Shown here: piece by piece, positions 19,092-26,705 of the stretch
How positions within the stretch are numbered: position 1 is the first letter of the stretch
Layout: the number at the start of each line of letters is the position of its first letter
Assembly (NCBI RefSeq): GCF_015355765.1
Contig: NZ_JACWNA010000005.1
Coordinates: 1-64,000, forward strand
Reading direction: 5' to 3'
From: Actinomyces haliotis
Lineage (GTDB): Bacteria > Actinomycetota > Actinomycetes > Actinomycetales > Actinomycetaceae
Length of the DNA stretch: 64,000 bases
Notes under the pieces: generated by a model
The model's input: the letters and a program-made list of their open reading frames with translations, nothing else
Databases searched by the model: none
What the model was told of the DNA's origin: nothing
Program-made: the position numbers and the translations under genes

Positions 19092-19156
19092 ACCGGGGGG
19101 ACCTCCGAATGGGCTGGGCGTTGGCATGCCCACGATCCTGCGGAGGTCCCCCCGGT
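19092..19156. terminator. Long inverted repeat after the detoxification operon
   Basis: ACCGGGGGGACCTCCG (19092-19107) and its perfect complement CGGAGGTCCCCCCGGT (19141-19156) flank 33 bp, with a possible inner TGGGC/GCCCA stem. The position 50 bp after the operon and the stability suggest a terminator, but there is no T-run. It could instead be a mobile-element end or a protein-binding site. The next 280 bp (19157-19435) hold no recognisable gene. Confidence 0.5.
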
Positions 19157-19435
19157 GCGCCCCGAGGCCTGGTGGCCGCCAGGCAGGGGGTCGTCTCGAA
19201 TGGCCGCTGCCCCCCGGTAGACTGGACGCATTGCTCCACAACCTCTCGCAACGCCTGGTGCAAGCCCCTGCGCTTCCTGCCATCCCGGCCGAGGCGGAGA
19301 CCACGGCGAGTTCGACCCACCTGCACGGCGCCACAACGGCCGCGACGTCATCCTCATCAGCGCGGTCACCCTACAGCGAACTGTTCGCCTGGACCTCCGG
19401 TGCTGGTCGGTTGGTGAGGGGGCTGGCTCCGCGAC

Positions 19436-19738
19436 GTCCTTCACGTCGACGCCTGAACGGCCGAGCTCCCGCATGCGGCGCACCAGCCTCAGCGTGGTGA
19501 CGGCGGCCTGCTGGTAGCCGACGCCCCTCGGCGGCCGCACGTTGCTGATGCAGTTGCGCTCCGCGCCGGGGCGTCCGGGGCGTGGCTGGTGGGTGATGTA
19601 GATGCCCAGACTGTTGACGGCGCTGAGGCCCGGACGCTCGCCGATGACGACGAGCATCGTCTCGACGCCCAACTGCTCGCCAACCTGGTCGCCGAGCGCC
19701 ACGCGCGCCTGCGTGGCCAACACCGGCGTGGCCACGCT
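19436..19738 (-). pseudogene. eutC: Ethanolamine ammonia-lyase small subunit, C-terminal fragment
   Basis: The minus-strand frame reads ATQARVALGDQVGEQLGVET, VVIGERPGLSAVNSLGIYIT, PGAERNCISNVRPPRGVGYQ and RMRELGRSGVDVKD. These match the C-terminal third of EutC, including the conserved ERNCISN block. The N-terminal part is cut off at the left end of the IS3-type remnant at 19739, and after about 19436 the frame continues as non-homologous sequence. No eutB or other ethanolamine genes are present, so this is a dead remnant of imported DNA. Confidence 0.75.
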
Positions 19739-19963
19739 GGGGCCTGACCCTTGTTCGTGGACACGCTGATTCCAGCATTGGCTGGGGAAGCGAGATCATG
19801 CACGATGGCCAGAAAGAATTACTCCGAGGAGTTCCGCCGGCAGGCGGTCGACCTGTATGAGTCGACTCCGGGAGCGACGCTCCGCGGTATCGCGGAGGAC
19901 CTCGGGATCGTCCGGGGAACGCTGCGGCAGTGGCTGGAGACTCACGGGACCGGGAAGAAAACG
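19739..19963 (+). mobile_element. IS3-family insertion sequence, truncated second copy
   Basis: The sequence from 19739 to about 19963 is almost identical to the first 225 bp of the element at 11438, with only a few substitutions in the leader (for example GGGGGAGCGAG versus GGGGAAGCGAG). It includes the left inverted repeat and the orfA start. It ends where the ISL3 element begins at 19964. The two copies are direct repeats flanking the 12.8-19.7 kb cargo. Confidence 0.85.
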
Positions 19964-19987
19964 GGCTCATCCGAATCCAGGGTGTAG
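19805..19987 (+). pseudogene. IS3-family OrfA, truncated
   Basis: The first 53 codons are identical in translation to the intact OrfA (MARKNYSEEFRRQAVDLYES to GTGKKT). The frame then runs into ISL3 sequence and stops after seven foreign codons at 19987. The leucine zipper and all of orfB are missing. Confidence 0.85.
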
Positions 19988-21399
19988 TCGAGGTCTGAAT
20001 CCGCCGACCTCGAGGAGTGATCGGGCGATGTAGTTGGTGAGGTTGCGGAAGCCGAGGGCGGACCCGCGTAGGTGTTCGAGGCGTCCGTTCATGGCTTCGG
20101 TGGGGCCGTTGGACGTGCCGGGGCGATCGAAGTAGGCCAGGACGTCGGCGGCGCGACGCTTGAGGGTGCGGCCGAGGGTGCGGAGCTCGGTCATGGGCGC
20201 CGGGACACCGCCGCTGAGGGAGTCGATCAGGCGGGTCATCAGGTCACGTGCTTTGGCCCGGTCGGGCTCGCGGTAGGCGGAGATCATGCGCTGGTAGACG
20301 GCCCAGGTGGCCTCTACTTGGACGTGGTCCTCACCGGTGAACAGCGCCTCGATCCGCGTGGTCTGCTTCTGGGTGAGCAGGTCGGCGCCGGTGTGCAGGG
20401 TGCGGCGGGCGGCGTAGAGCGGGTCGCCCTTGCGGCCGCGGTGGCCATGGATGTCTTGCTGGACGCGGCGGCGGCACTGGTCCAGAGCGTCCCCGGCCAG
20501 GCGGACGACGTGGAAGGGGTCCATGACCGCGACGGCTTCGGGCAGCTCTTCGACGGTCGCCGTCTTGAACCCGGTGAAGCCGTCCATCGCGACGACTTCG
20601 ACGCCGTCGCGCCAGGCCTGCGGGCGGTCGGCGAGCCAGGTCTTGAACGCCTGCTTGGAGCGGCCCTCAACCATGTCGAGCAGCCGGGAGGGGCCGGTCC
20701 CGTCGCGGATGCCGGTGAGGTCGATGATGACGGTGACGTACTTGTCCCCGCGGCGGGTGTGGCGCCACACGTGTTCGTCGACACCGATAGCCCTCACGCC
20801 GTCGAACCGGGTCGGGTCCTCGATCAGGACTCGGCGCCCTTCGGCCAGCACCGCGGCGTTGGCGGTGTCCCACGAGACCGCCAGCGCCTCGGCGATGCGG
20901 GCCACGCTCAGGTGCTGGCACACGATGCCCTCCAGCGCCCACCGCAGAGCCCGGCGCGAGAGCTTGGCTCGCGGCTCGGCCGCGGCACCGGTGTCTTGGC
21001 GCCAGACATGTCCGCACCCGGTGCACCGGTAGCGGCGCACGGTGAGCAGCAGCGTCGTGGGCCGCCAACCCAGCGGCTCGTGCGCGAGCTCACGGGTGAC
21101 GGTGTCACGCGCGACGCCCTCGCAGCCGCAGCGCCGGCACCACTCATCGGGCTCCACGACTCGGCATGCCAGGACCGCGCGATCCGGCTCGAGCCGCTGC
21201 CCGATGACTTCGAGGCCGAGGTCGTCCAGGCGTGCGAACGTGGTCAGTTCAGGGCGAGCGAAGGTAGCGTCAGACACGTCGAGGTCTTTCGGGCTGAGTG
21301 TGTAGGAGCTCTCATCCTCGGGAGACCTCGACCTCTATCCGGCCTCAAGTACGTCGGCCCGCCGCGCGACGTGCGTTAAACTCTCATCTGGGAAGAGCC
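19964..21399 (-). mobile_element. ISL3-family insertion sequence, full length
   Basis: A 1.44-kb element on the minus strand. Its right end GGGAAGAGCC (21390-21399) is the complement of the GGCTCTTCCC tip seen on the other two ISL3 copies here; its left end is a diverged GGCTCATCCG (from 19964). It interrupts the truncated IS3 copy. The 8-bp flanks (AGAAAACG and GCTTTGAG) do not match, so no target duplication remains. Confidence 0.8.
19967..21277 (-). CDS. ISL3-family transposase
   Basis: A complete 436-residue transposase. The N-terminal zinc-binding domain has the cysteines CRVVEPDEWCRRCGCEG and RRYRCTGCGHVW. An HTH follows (LSVARIAEALAVSWDTANAA). The DDE core shows AIGVDEHVWRHTRRGDKYVT (Asp), VVAMDGFTGFKTA with VMDPFHVVRLA (Asp) and NGPTEAMNGRLEHLRGSALG (Glu). 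It is close to the transposase at 24308-25609, sharing long identical blocks such as EHVWRHTRRGDKYVTVIIDL. It looks intact and possibly active. Confidence 0.92.
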   Translation of the reverse strand: MSDATFARPELTTFARLDDLGLEVIGQRLEPDRAVLACRVVEPDEWCRRCGCEGVARDTVTRELAHEPLGWRPTTLLLTVRRYRCTGCGHVWRQDTGAAAEPRAKLSRRALRWALEGIVCQHLSVARIAEALAVSWDTANAAVLAEGRRVLIEDPTRFDGVRAIGVDEHVWRHTRRGDKYVTVIIDLTGIRDGTGPSRLLDMVEGRSKQAFKTWLADRPQAWRDGVEVVAMDGFTGFKTATVEELPEAVAVMDPFHVVRLAGDALDQCRRRVQQDIHGHRGRKGDPLYAARRTLHTGADLLTQKQTTRIEALFTGEDHVQVEATWAVYQRMISAYREPDRAKARDLMTRLIDSLSGGVPAPMTELRTLGRTLKRRAADVLAYFDRPGTSNGPTEAMNGRLEHLRGSALGFRNLTNYIARSLLEVGGFRPRLHPGFG

Positions 21400-21529
21400 G
21401 CTTTGAGGGGTACGAATTGCGGTGTAGGCAAAGCGAAGGTCTCGAAATATGCTCGTAAACAGGCAGGGTCATTTCTGGATCCTGTGCAGTTGAGTTGGTT
21501 AGGAGTGGAAAACGATGAGTGTCGAGCAC

Positions 21530-21549
21530 GTTGATGATCGTTGATGATC
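21530..21549 (+). repeat. 10-bp tandem duplication at a gene start
   Basis: GTTGATGATC occurs twice in direct succession (21530-21539 and 21540-21549). With both copies, the best-placed ATG (21515, nine bases after GGAG) reads only nine codons to TGA. With one copy it would run straight into the Tat-signal protein as MSVEHVDDLKASSLRRRQFL. The repeat therefore acts as a frame switch. Confidence 0.8.
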
Positions 21550-22256
21550 TGAAGGCCAGTTCGTTGCGGCGTCGCCAGTTCCTCGGGGGAGCGGTAGTTG
21601 TCGGTGGCCTTGTGGCTGGTCTGAGCGAGTGGGGAAGCCGTGCGGATGCGGCTGAACTGTCTGATGTTGCGCAGGCCTACCAGCTCGTAGATGCCGTATC
21701 GGCCGACTTGGAAGCCAAGGGGACATCGATCGCCGACGAGCTCCGTGCGGCAGGTTATGAGGATCTTGCTGACGAGGTGGCGAGTAGTGATGTGGGCTCC
21801 GGAGGTAGCGATGCTGTTGCTCAGAGCGCATCCAGCACGCGCTCAATCCTACGCAAGGCTGTCGCGGGTATTGGCGCATCTTTCCTGGCGGCTGGGTACA
21901 AGCTTTCTGCCGAGTTGGCACTCCATGGGCTAAATCTCACGCGGACGGGAACGACGTATGCGCCGAAGAACGGAAGCATCGCGGGTCGCTCCTCCGTGGT
22001 TGCCGCAATCCGACGGAGCAAGAAGCAGAGTGGGTCTGGGTCGTTCACAAAAGCTGGCGGTTCTGTTGGGTATGATCTGTACTACGCTATCCACCTGTTC
22101 AATTGGTCGCGATCTGGTTCGCGAATCGTGATCACTGACGTCTATGACTTCAAGCGCGGCGATTACGATGGGCTGCAGCACAATATGGTTAACGTGATGG
22201 CGGCTGCGCAGCGCACGCATGCGATCTATACGTTCAATGTTCGGATTGCGGTGTGA
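21534..22256 (+). CDS. Tat-exported protein of unknown function
   Basis: A protein of about 240 residues with an N-terminal twin-arginine signal (SSLRRRQFLGGAVVVGGLVA, then an Ala-x-Ala-like site near RADAAEL). After a helical region comes a C-terminal domain, SFTKAGGSVGYDLYYAIHLF to HAIYTFNVRIAV, that I cannot assign. The start is uncertain: GTG 21519 and ATG 21534 are in frame, but the ribosome site best fits ATG 21515, which is out of frame because of the 10-bp duplication. The one line I counted (22081-22140) is about 52% G+C, far below neighbours, so the gene was probably imported. It is followed without a gap by a lipoprotein gene. Confidence 0.65.
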   Translation: MIVDDLKASSLRRRQFLGGAVVVGGLVAGLSEWGSRADAAELSDVAQAYQLVDAVSADLEAKGTSIADELRAAGYEDLADEVASSDVGSGGSDAVAQSASSTRSILRKAVAGIGASFLAAGYKLSAELALHGLNLTRTGTTYAPKNGSIAGRSSVVAAIRRSKKQSGSGSFTKAGGSVGYDLYYAIHLFNWSRSGSRIVITDVYDFKRGDYDGLQHNMVNVMAAAQRTHAIYTFNVRIAV

Positions 22257-22733
22257 GTGGTGGCCGTGTGCTGTTCCTCCGGATATCGTGGGAGGACGGT
22301 TCTGGCGGTGGTCGTTGCGATCGGGATGTTGGCTGGCTGTAGTGCCGGAAGTCCTTCCAGCGCGAGCACCGATCTGAGTTGGCAACTCGGCGCCCTTGAA
22401 GCGAACTGGAATTTGACGGTTCCCGACGGTGTGAGGTTAGTTGCCTACTACAGTTCCGATCCTGGTCCTCATGGTGAGCATGACGCTGTCTATGTCTTAG
22501 CCGATGATTCGCGCGATGGTGCATGGGTTAGCGGTGCCTTTGGTGCCCTGGGAGAGGCGGGCTCCAAGCTGCTCGATCGAATCGAGAGTTCGGCGGCGGC
22601 TTCTGGGGTTGCGCCGGACTCGGCGGACATTCTCTGTAAGCCGGCCATAAGTCAGAATCAGGATGATCGGCTGGTGCTGTGCAAGGAGTCTGCCGATTCG
22701 GGTAGGGAGTTTGTGTTCGAATCGATCCAGTAG
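22257..22733 (+). CDS. Putative lipoprotein of unknown function
   Basis: A 158-residue protein with a lipoprotein signal: a short basic start (YRGRTVLAVVVAIGMLAGC) with lipobox LAGC and Cys about 28. The mature part (SWQLGALEANWNLTVPDGVR, VAYYSSDPGPHGEHDAVYVL) has no family I recognise. Two further cysteines (DILCKPA and LVLCKES) could form a disulfide. GTG 22257 directly follows the TGA of the Tat-protein gene, so the pair is translationally linked. A secreted-protein plus surface-partner arrangement, for example effector and immunity or receptor, is conceivable but unsupported. Confidence 0.65.
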   Translation: MVAVCCSSGYRGRTVLAVVVAIGMLAGCSAGSPSSASTDLSWQLGALEANWNLTVPDGVRLVAYYSSDPGPHGEHDAVYVLADDSRDGAWVSGAFGALGEAGSKLLDRIESSAAASGVAPDSADILCKPAISQNQDDRLVLCKESADSGREFVFESIQ

Positions 22734-22808
22734 AGATCGATTGATGATGTCGTGACGGTTCGCGGCTTGGAGGCTGAGTCGTTAGTTAGGGCGGGGCCGG
22801 TTGTGACG

Positions 22809-22845
22809 ACGGGGCCCGCCCACCTTCTCGGTGGACGGGCCCCGT
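22809..22845. terminator. Bidirectional terminator-like hairpin
   Basis: ACGGGGCCCG-C-CCACC, loop TTCTC, GGTGG-A-CGGGCCCCGT: a 15-bp stem with one mismatch between two convergent genes. Length, G+C and position fit a shared terminator, though T-runs are absent, as is common in actinobacteria. Confidence 0.7.
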
Positions 22846-22907
22846 GCCTGCTTCGTACGCGGCTGCTGCCGGTGACGTGCTCACCCGCGGCAGCGCCGCG
22901 AGGAGCG

Positions 22908-23279
22908 TCAGGCCTCGATGAGGGAGAGCTCGGCGAGCTCGGCCGTGGCGACGGCGCCGCGGCGGGAGCGGGCAGCGGCGCGGCGGGCGGCCAGCTCCTC
23001 GCGGCGCCTGTGGGCCAGCTGCGCGATATAGGCGCGCTTGACCGTGAACAGGATGGTGACGCCCACGAAGAGGTAGAAGACGTTGGAGATCGCGCTCGGC
23101 CACGCGCTTGTGCAGGCGCAGTTGGTCATGAGCAGGACGGAGCCTGAGATGTTGAGGGCCTGGTACTTGAGGGAGTCTCCGGCGATGCGGTTCCTCGAGA
23201 TGAGGAAGTAGCCGAGGAGGAACTCTGCGGCGCCGACCCAGCCGCCGATGGAGATGATGGTTGCGAGCACGTCGTTCAT
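22908..23279 (-). CDS. CBU_0592-type small membrane protein
   Basis: A 123-residue protein with three membrane segments (ATIISIGGWVGAAEFLLGYF, ALNISGSVLLMTNCACTSAW, SNVFYLFVGVTILFTVKRAY) and an Arg/Ala-rich cytoplasmic tail. The gene layout and the GDSLKYQALNISGSVLL block resemble the CBU_0592 family of unknown function. It is divergent from a LysR-family gene across 84 bp, so it was probably that regulator's target. Confidence 0.75.
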   Translation of the reverse strand: MNDVLATIISIGGWVGAAEFLLGYFLISRNRIAGDSLKYQALNISGSVLLMTNCACTSAWPSAISNVFYLFVGVTILFTVKRAYIAQLAHRRREELAARRAAARSRRGAVATAELAELSLIEA

Positions 23280-23363
23280 GGCTCAAATACTTCCCCGCCG
23301 GTAGGTGCACATCAATCGCAGGTCTCTGCATCCGGTGTGAAGGAAATCTGAATTACTCCTTCC

Positions 23364-23712
23364 GTGGATGTCTCACCTCACAGGCTCAGCGTGCTGCTCG
23401 CCGTGCACCGTGCCGGCGGGATCGTCGCAGCCGCGGAATCCCAGCACGTGTCGCCCTCCGCGGTCTCTCAGCAGATCAAGCTGCTCGAGAAGGAGGCCCG
23501 CGCTCGTGTGATCGACAGAACACCCCGAGGGGCCCTCCTCACCGACGCCGGACGCGTGCTCGTCGAGGCCGCCGAGCGCATCGAGGAGGAGCTCGCCACC
23601 GCCCGTCGCGAGCTCGCGCGCATCGACGACTCCACCCCCACTGGACGGGTCGTCATCGCCTCCTTCTCCACCGCGATCCGCGCGCTGCTGCTCCCGATGC
23701 TCGCCGTCATCA
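23364..23712 (+). pseudogene. LysR-family regulator, truncated by ISL3
   Basis: The N-terminal helix-turn-helix is complete (HRLSVLLAVHRAGGIVAAAE, SPSAVSQQIKLLEKEARARV) with the linker helix and the first strand of the effector domain (GRVVIASFSTAIRALLLPML). At 23713 the ISL3 tip GGCTCTTCCC begins and the frame ends 22 foreign codons later. The effector-binding domain is lost. The rest of the gene is not found on the far side of the ISL3 cluster, so DNA was deleted as well as inserted. Confidence 0.85.
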
Positions 23713-24176
23713 GGCTCTTCCCAGATGAGGGTGTAGCGCACGTCGCGCGGCGGGCCGGCGCGTCGGTGGCCGGATAGAGGTCGAGGTCTCCCGAGGATGA
23801 GAGCTCCTACACACTCAGCCCGAAAGACCTCGACGTGCACGACGCTACCGTCGGCGGGCGCGCTGATGCGTTCGCCAGCCCCGACCTGACTGCCTTCTGC
23901 CGCCTCGACGAACTCGGCCTCGTTGTCACCGGGCAGCGACTCGAGCCGGATCGTGCCGTATTGGCCTGCCAGGTGGTCGAGCCCGACCAGTGGTGCCGGC
24001 GCTGCGGCTGCGAAGGGAGACCACGTGACACCGTGGTCCGACGGCTTGCCCACGAACCACTGGGCTGGCGGCCCACGACGCTGGAGGTCGTCGTGCGCCG
24101 TTACCGCTGCAGCGGCTGCGGGTATGTGTGGCGCCAGGACACCACCGCCGCGGCCGAGCCCCGGGCCAAGTTGTCT
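23713..24176 (+). mobile_element. ISL3-family insertion sequence, 5' fragment
   Basis: It starts with GGCTCTTCCCAGATGAGGGT (23713), identical for 24 bp to the start of the next ISL3 copy at 24177. It has a transposase start at 23835 and is cut at 24176 by that copy. The 3' part of the element is not present to the right of the second copy. Confidence 0.85.
23835..24176 (+). pseudogene. ISL3-family transposase, N-terminal fragment
   Basis: About 114 codons of a transposase, closest to the 19967-21277 copy: LEPDRAVLACQVVEPDQWCR, RRCGCEGRPRDTVVRRLAHE and RRYRCSGCGYVWRQDT carry the zinc-binding cysteines. The HTH and the whole catalytic domain are missing because a second ISL3 copy is inserted after AAAEPRAKLS. 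Confidence 0.85.
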
Positions 24177-25621
24177 GGCTCTTCCCAGATGAGGGTGTAG
24201 GTGCCGTGTTCACCTGAGCGGGCCGGGGTGGGCGCGTCGCTACCGGGATAGGCGTCGAGGTCTTCCGAGGATGGAAGTTCTCACACAGCCATCCGAAAGA
24301 CCTCGACGTGTTCGACGCTACCTTCAGCGACCCCGACCTGACCACCTTCACCGGCCTGGATGACCTGGGCCTACAAGCAGTCGGTCAGTGTTTGTTTCCG
24401 CACAAGGCAGTGCTGGCCTGCCGCGTCGTCGCCGATGACCGCTGGTGCCGACGGTGCGGTTGCGAAGGGCGCGTGCGCGACTGCGCGGTGCGGGAACTGG
24501 CTCATACTCCGCTGGGATGGCGCCCGACGATTCTGCAGGTCCGGCTGCGTCGCTGCCGCTGCACTGGCTGCGGGCACGTGTGGCGCCAAGACATCAACGC
24601 CGCGGCAGCGCCACGGTGCAAGCTCACCAAGACAGCTCTGGCCTGGGCGCTCGAAGGACTCGTGGTGGCACACCTGTCGATGAGTCGCATAGCGCAAGCG
24701 CTCGGGGTGGCGTGGGACACCGCCAACACCGCCGTCCTGGACGAAGGACGCAGGCGCCTGATCAGCGATAACACCCGTTTCGATGGCGTCAAGGTGCTCG
24801 GCGTGGACGAACACGTCTGGCGTCACACTCGCCGCGGGGACAAGTACGTGACCGTCATCATCGACCTCACCGGTGTGCGGGATGGGACCGGTTCTGCGCG
24901 GCTGTTGGACATGATTGAAGGGCGTTCCAAGGCCGCCTTCAAGACGTGGCTCGCCAGCCGCGACCAGGCGTGGCGGGAACAGGTCGAGGTCGTCGCGATG
25001 GATGGGTTCACCGGGTTCAAGACGGCCGTGGTCGAGGAGATCCCGCACGTCACGGCCGTGATGGATCCCTTCCACGTGATCCACCTGGCCGCCGACGCCT
25101 TGGACGAATGCCGACAACGCGCTCAGCAGGACATCTTCGGCCGACGGGGCCGCGCCGGTGACCCGCTGTACAGGGCCCGACGCACTCTGCACACCGGCGC
25201 CGACCTGCTCACCGACCGCCAGAAGGTCCGGCTGGCTGACTTGTTCGCCGATGAGCGTCATGTCGCGGTCGAGGCCACCTGGAGCGTCTACCAGCGCATG
25301 ATCGCCGCCTACCGCGACCCCGACCGCAATGCCGGGAAGGCCACCATGAGCGCGCTGATCGCCTCCGTGGCCCGTGGTGTTCCGGCCGGTCTTGCCGAGG
25401 TCGCTCGACTGGGCCGGACACTGAACAAGCGCGCCGCGGACGTGCTGGCCTACTTCGACAGACCCGGCCCCAGCAACGGGCCAACCGAGGCCATCAACGG
25501 ACGACTCGAGCACCTACGCGGCATCGCGTTGGGCTTCCGCAACCTCACCCACTACATCGCCCGCAGCCTCCTCGAGACCGGCGGCTTCAAGCAGCAACTA
25601 CACCGTTGATTGGGAAGAGCC
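24177..25621 (+). mobile_element. ISL3-family insertion sequence, full length
   Basis: A 1.445-kb element with perfect terminal GGCTCTTCCC (24177-24186) and GGGAAGAGCC (25612-25621). It is inserted into the previous ISL3 fragment. The 8-bp flanks (AGTTGTCT and ACTTACCG) do not match, and the partner half of the older copy is absent, which points to a later deletion or recombination on the right. Confidence 0.88.
24308..25609 (+). CDS. ISL3-family transposase
   Basis: A complete 433-residue transposase. Zinc-binding N-terminus (CRVVADDRWCRRCGCEG, RRCRCTGCGHVW), HTH (LSMSRIAQALGVAWDTANTA) and DDE residues in VLGVDEHVWRHTRRGDKYVT, VVAMDGFTGFKTA / AVMDPFHVIHLA and NGPTEAINGRLEHLRGIALG. It differs from the 19967-21277 copy at many positions, so the two belong to related but distinct elements that arrived separately. 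Confidence 0.92.
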   Translation: MFDATFSDPDLTTFTGLDDLGLQAVGQCLFPHKAVLACRVVADDRWCRRCGCEGRVRDCAVRELAHTPLGWRPTILQVRLRRCRCTGCGHVWRQDINAAAAPRCKLTKTALAWALEGLVVAHLSMSRIAQALGVAWDTANTAVLDEGRRRLISDNTRFDGVKVLGVDEHVWRHTRRGDKYVTVIIDLTGVRDGTGSARLLDMIEGRSKAAFKTWLASRDQAWREQVEVVAMDGFTGFKTAVVEEIPHVTAVMDPFHVIHLAADALDECRQRAQQDIFGRRGRAGDPLYRARRTLHTGADLLTDRQKVRLADLFADERHVAVEATWSVYQRMIAAYRDPDRNAGKATMSALIASVARGVPAGLAEVARLGRTLNKRAADVLAYFDRPGPSNGPTEAINGRLEHLRGIALGFRNLTHYIARSLLETGGFKQQLHR

Positions 25622-25747
25622 ACTTACCGGTTCTGGCTCACGTTGGGTAGGCCGCACCGCGCGACCGCGGATCGACCGGTGCGCTCGCACCATCTGAATC
25701 ACTGGCGGGGCGAGCTTCGACAAGCCTTCTGCTAGGTCCACCCTCGG

Positions 25748-25774
25748 AAGGACCCCGCCGCCGGCGGGGTCCTT
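25748..25774 (+). terminator. Terminator at the right edge of the accessory region
   Basis: A perfect 12-bp stem AAGGACCCCGCC-GCC-GGCGGGGTCCTT followed by CGTCGTTCC. The gene it served is no longer present: 25622-25747 holds no recognisable frame. It probably marks the return to native chromosome. Confidence 0.75.
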
Positions 25775-25900
25775 CGTCGTTCCCTGCGCGAAGGCCCTGC
25801 GGCACCGCCCTCGTCCGCGGCCCCGACGATGCGGGCACGCTCTGCGCCCGGCTGCTGTAGCCTGCCTCTGGCCACCATCTACGACCCCTGGAGGACTCGC

Positions 25901-26650
25901 ATGGCACACGTCGGCTGCGGCATCGACATCGGCGGATCGGGCGTCAAGGGCGCCCTCGTCGACCTCACCACCGGCGAGTTCATCGGTGAGCGCGTCCGCA
26001 TCGACACGCCCCAGCCCTCCACCCCGGATGCCGTCGCCGAGGTCTGCAAGCAGATCCTCCTCGCCCTCGAGGTCGGCGAGGACGTCCCCGTCGGCGTCGA
26101 CTTCCCCGCGCCGATCATCCACGGCGTCGCGCCCTTCATCGCCAACCTCGACCAGTCCTGGGCCGGCGTCAACGTCGCCGCCCTCATGGCCAAGCACCTG
26201 GGCCGCCCCGTCACGGTCCTCAACGACGCCGACGCCGCCGGCCTCGCCGAGGTCGCCTACGGCGCCGCCAAGGGGCAGCCCGGCACCGTCATCGTGACGA
26301 CGCTCGGCACCGGGATCGGCTCCGCCGTCATCGTCGACGGCACCCTCGTCCCCAACACCGAGCTCGGCCACCTCGAGATCGACGGCCACGACGCCGAGTC
26401 CCGCGCCTCCTCCGCGCAGAAGGACCTCCAGGAGCTGTCCTGGAAGAAGTGGGCCAAGCGCCTCCAGCGCTACTACGCCCACGTCGAGATGCTCTTCAGC
26501 CCCGACCTCTTCGTCGTCGGCGGCGGCGTGTCCAAGAAGAGCGAGAAGTTCCTCCCGCTCCTCGACCTCAAGACCGAGATCGTCCCGGCTCAGCTGCTCA
26601 ACACCGCCGGCATCGTGGGCGCCGCCTACGAGGCCTCCCGCCGCGCCTGA
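25901..26650 (+). CDS. ppgK: Polyphosphate glucokinase
   Basis: A 249-residue ROK-family sugar kinase of the polyphosphate/ATP glucokinase type found in actinobacteria. The phosphate loop (CGIDIGGSGVKGALVDLTTG), the catalytic VLNDADAAGLAEVAYG, and TTLGTGIGSAVIVDGTLVPN with TELGHLEI are intact. After this comes KDLQELSWKKWAKRLQRYYA, characteristic of PpgK. Length is typical. It phosphorylates glucose using inorganic polyphosphate, feeding glycolysis. ATG 25901 follows GGAGG with the usual spacing. Confidence 0.95.
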   Translation: MAHVGCGIDIGGSGVKGALVDLTTGEFIGERVRIDTPQPSTPDAVAEVCKQILLALEVGEDVPVGVDFPAPIIHGVAPFIANLDQSWAGVNVAALMAKHLGRPVTVLNDADAAGLAEVAYGAAKGQPGTVIVTTLGTGIGSAVIVDGTLVPNTELGHLEIDGHDAESRASSAQKDLQELSWKKWAKRLQRYYAHVEMLFSPDLFVVGGGVSKKSEKFLPLLDLKTEIVPAQLLNTAGIVGAAYEASRRA

Positions 26651-26705
26651 CGCCGCAGCCGGCCCGCAGGGTCTCTCCCTGCCGGCCGCAGGTGAGGGTG
26701 CGGTC

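Noticed and set aside
25725-25745. CTAGGTCCAC near the right edge of the island, 9 of 10 bases like the tRNA-Ala 3' end CTAGCTCCAC
   Set aside because: Too short and imperfect to claim as an attachment-site repeat; chance matches of this quality are expected in several kb.
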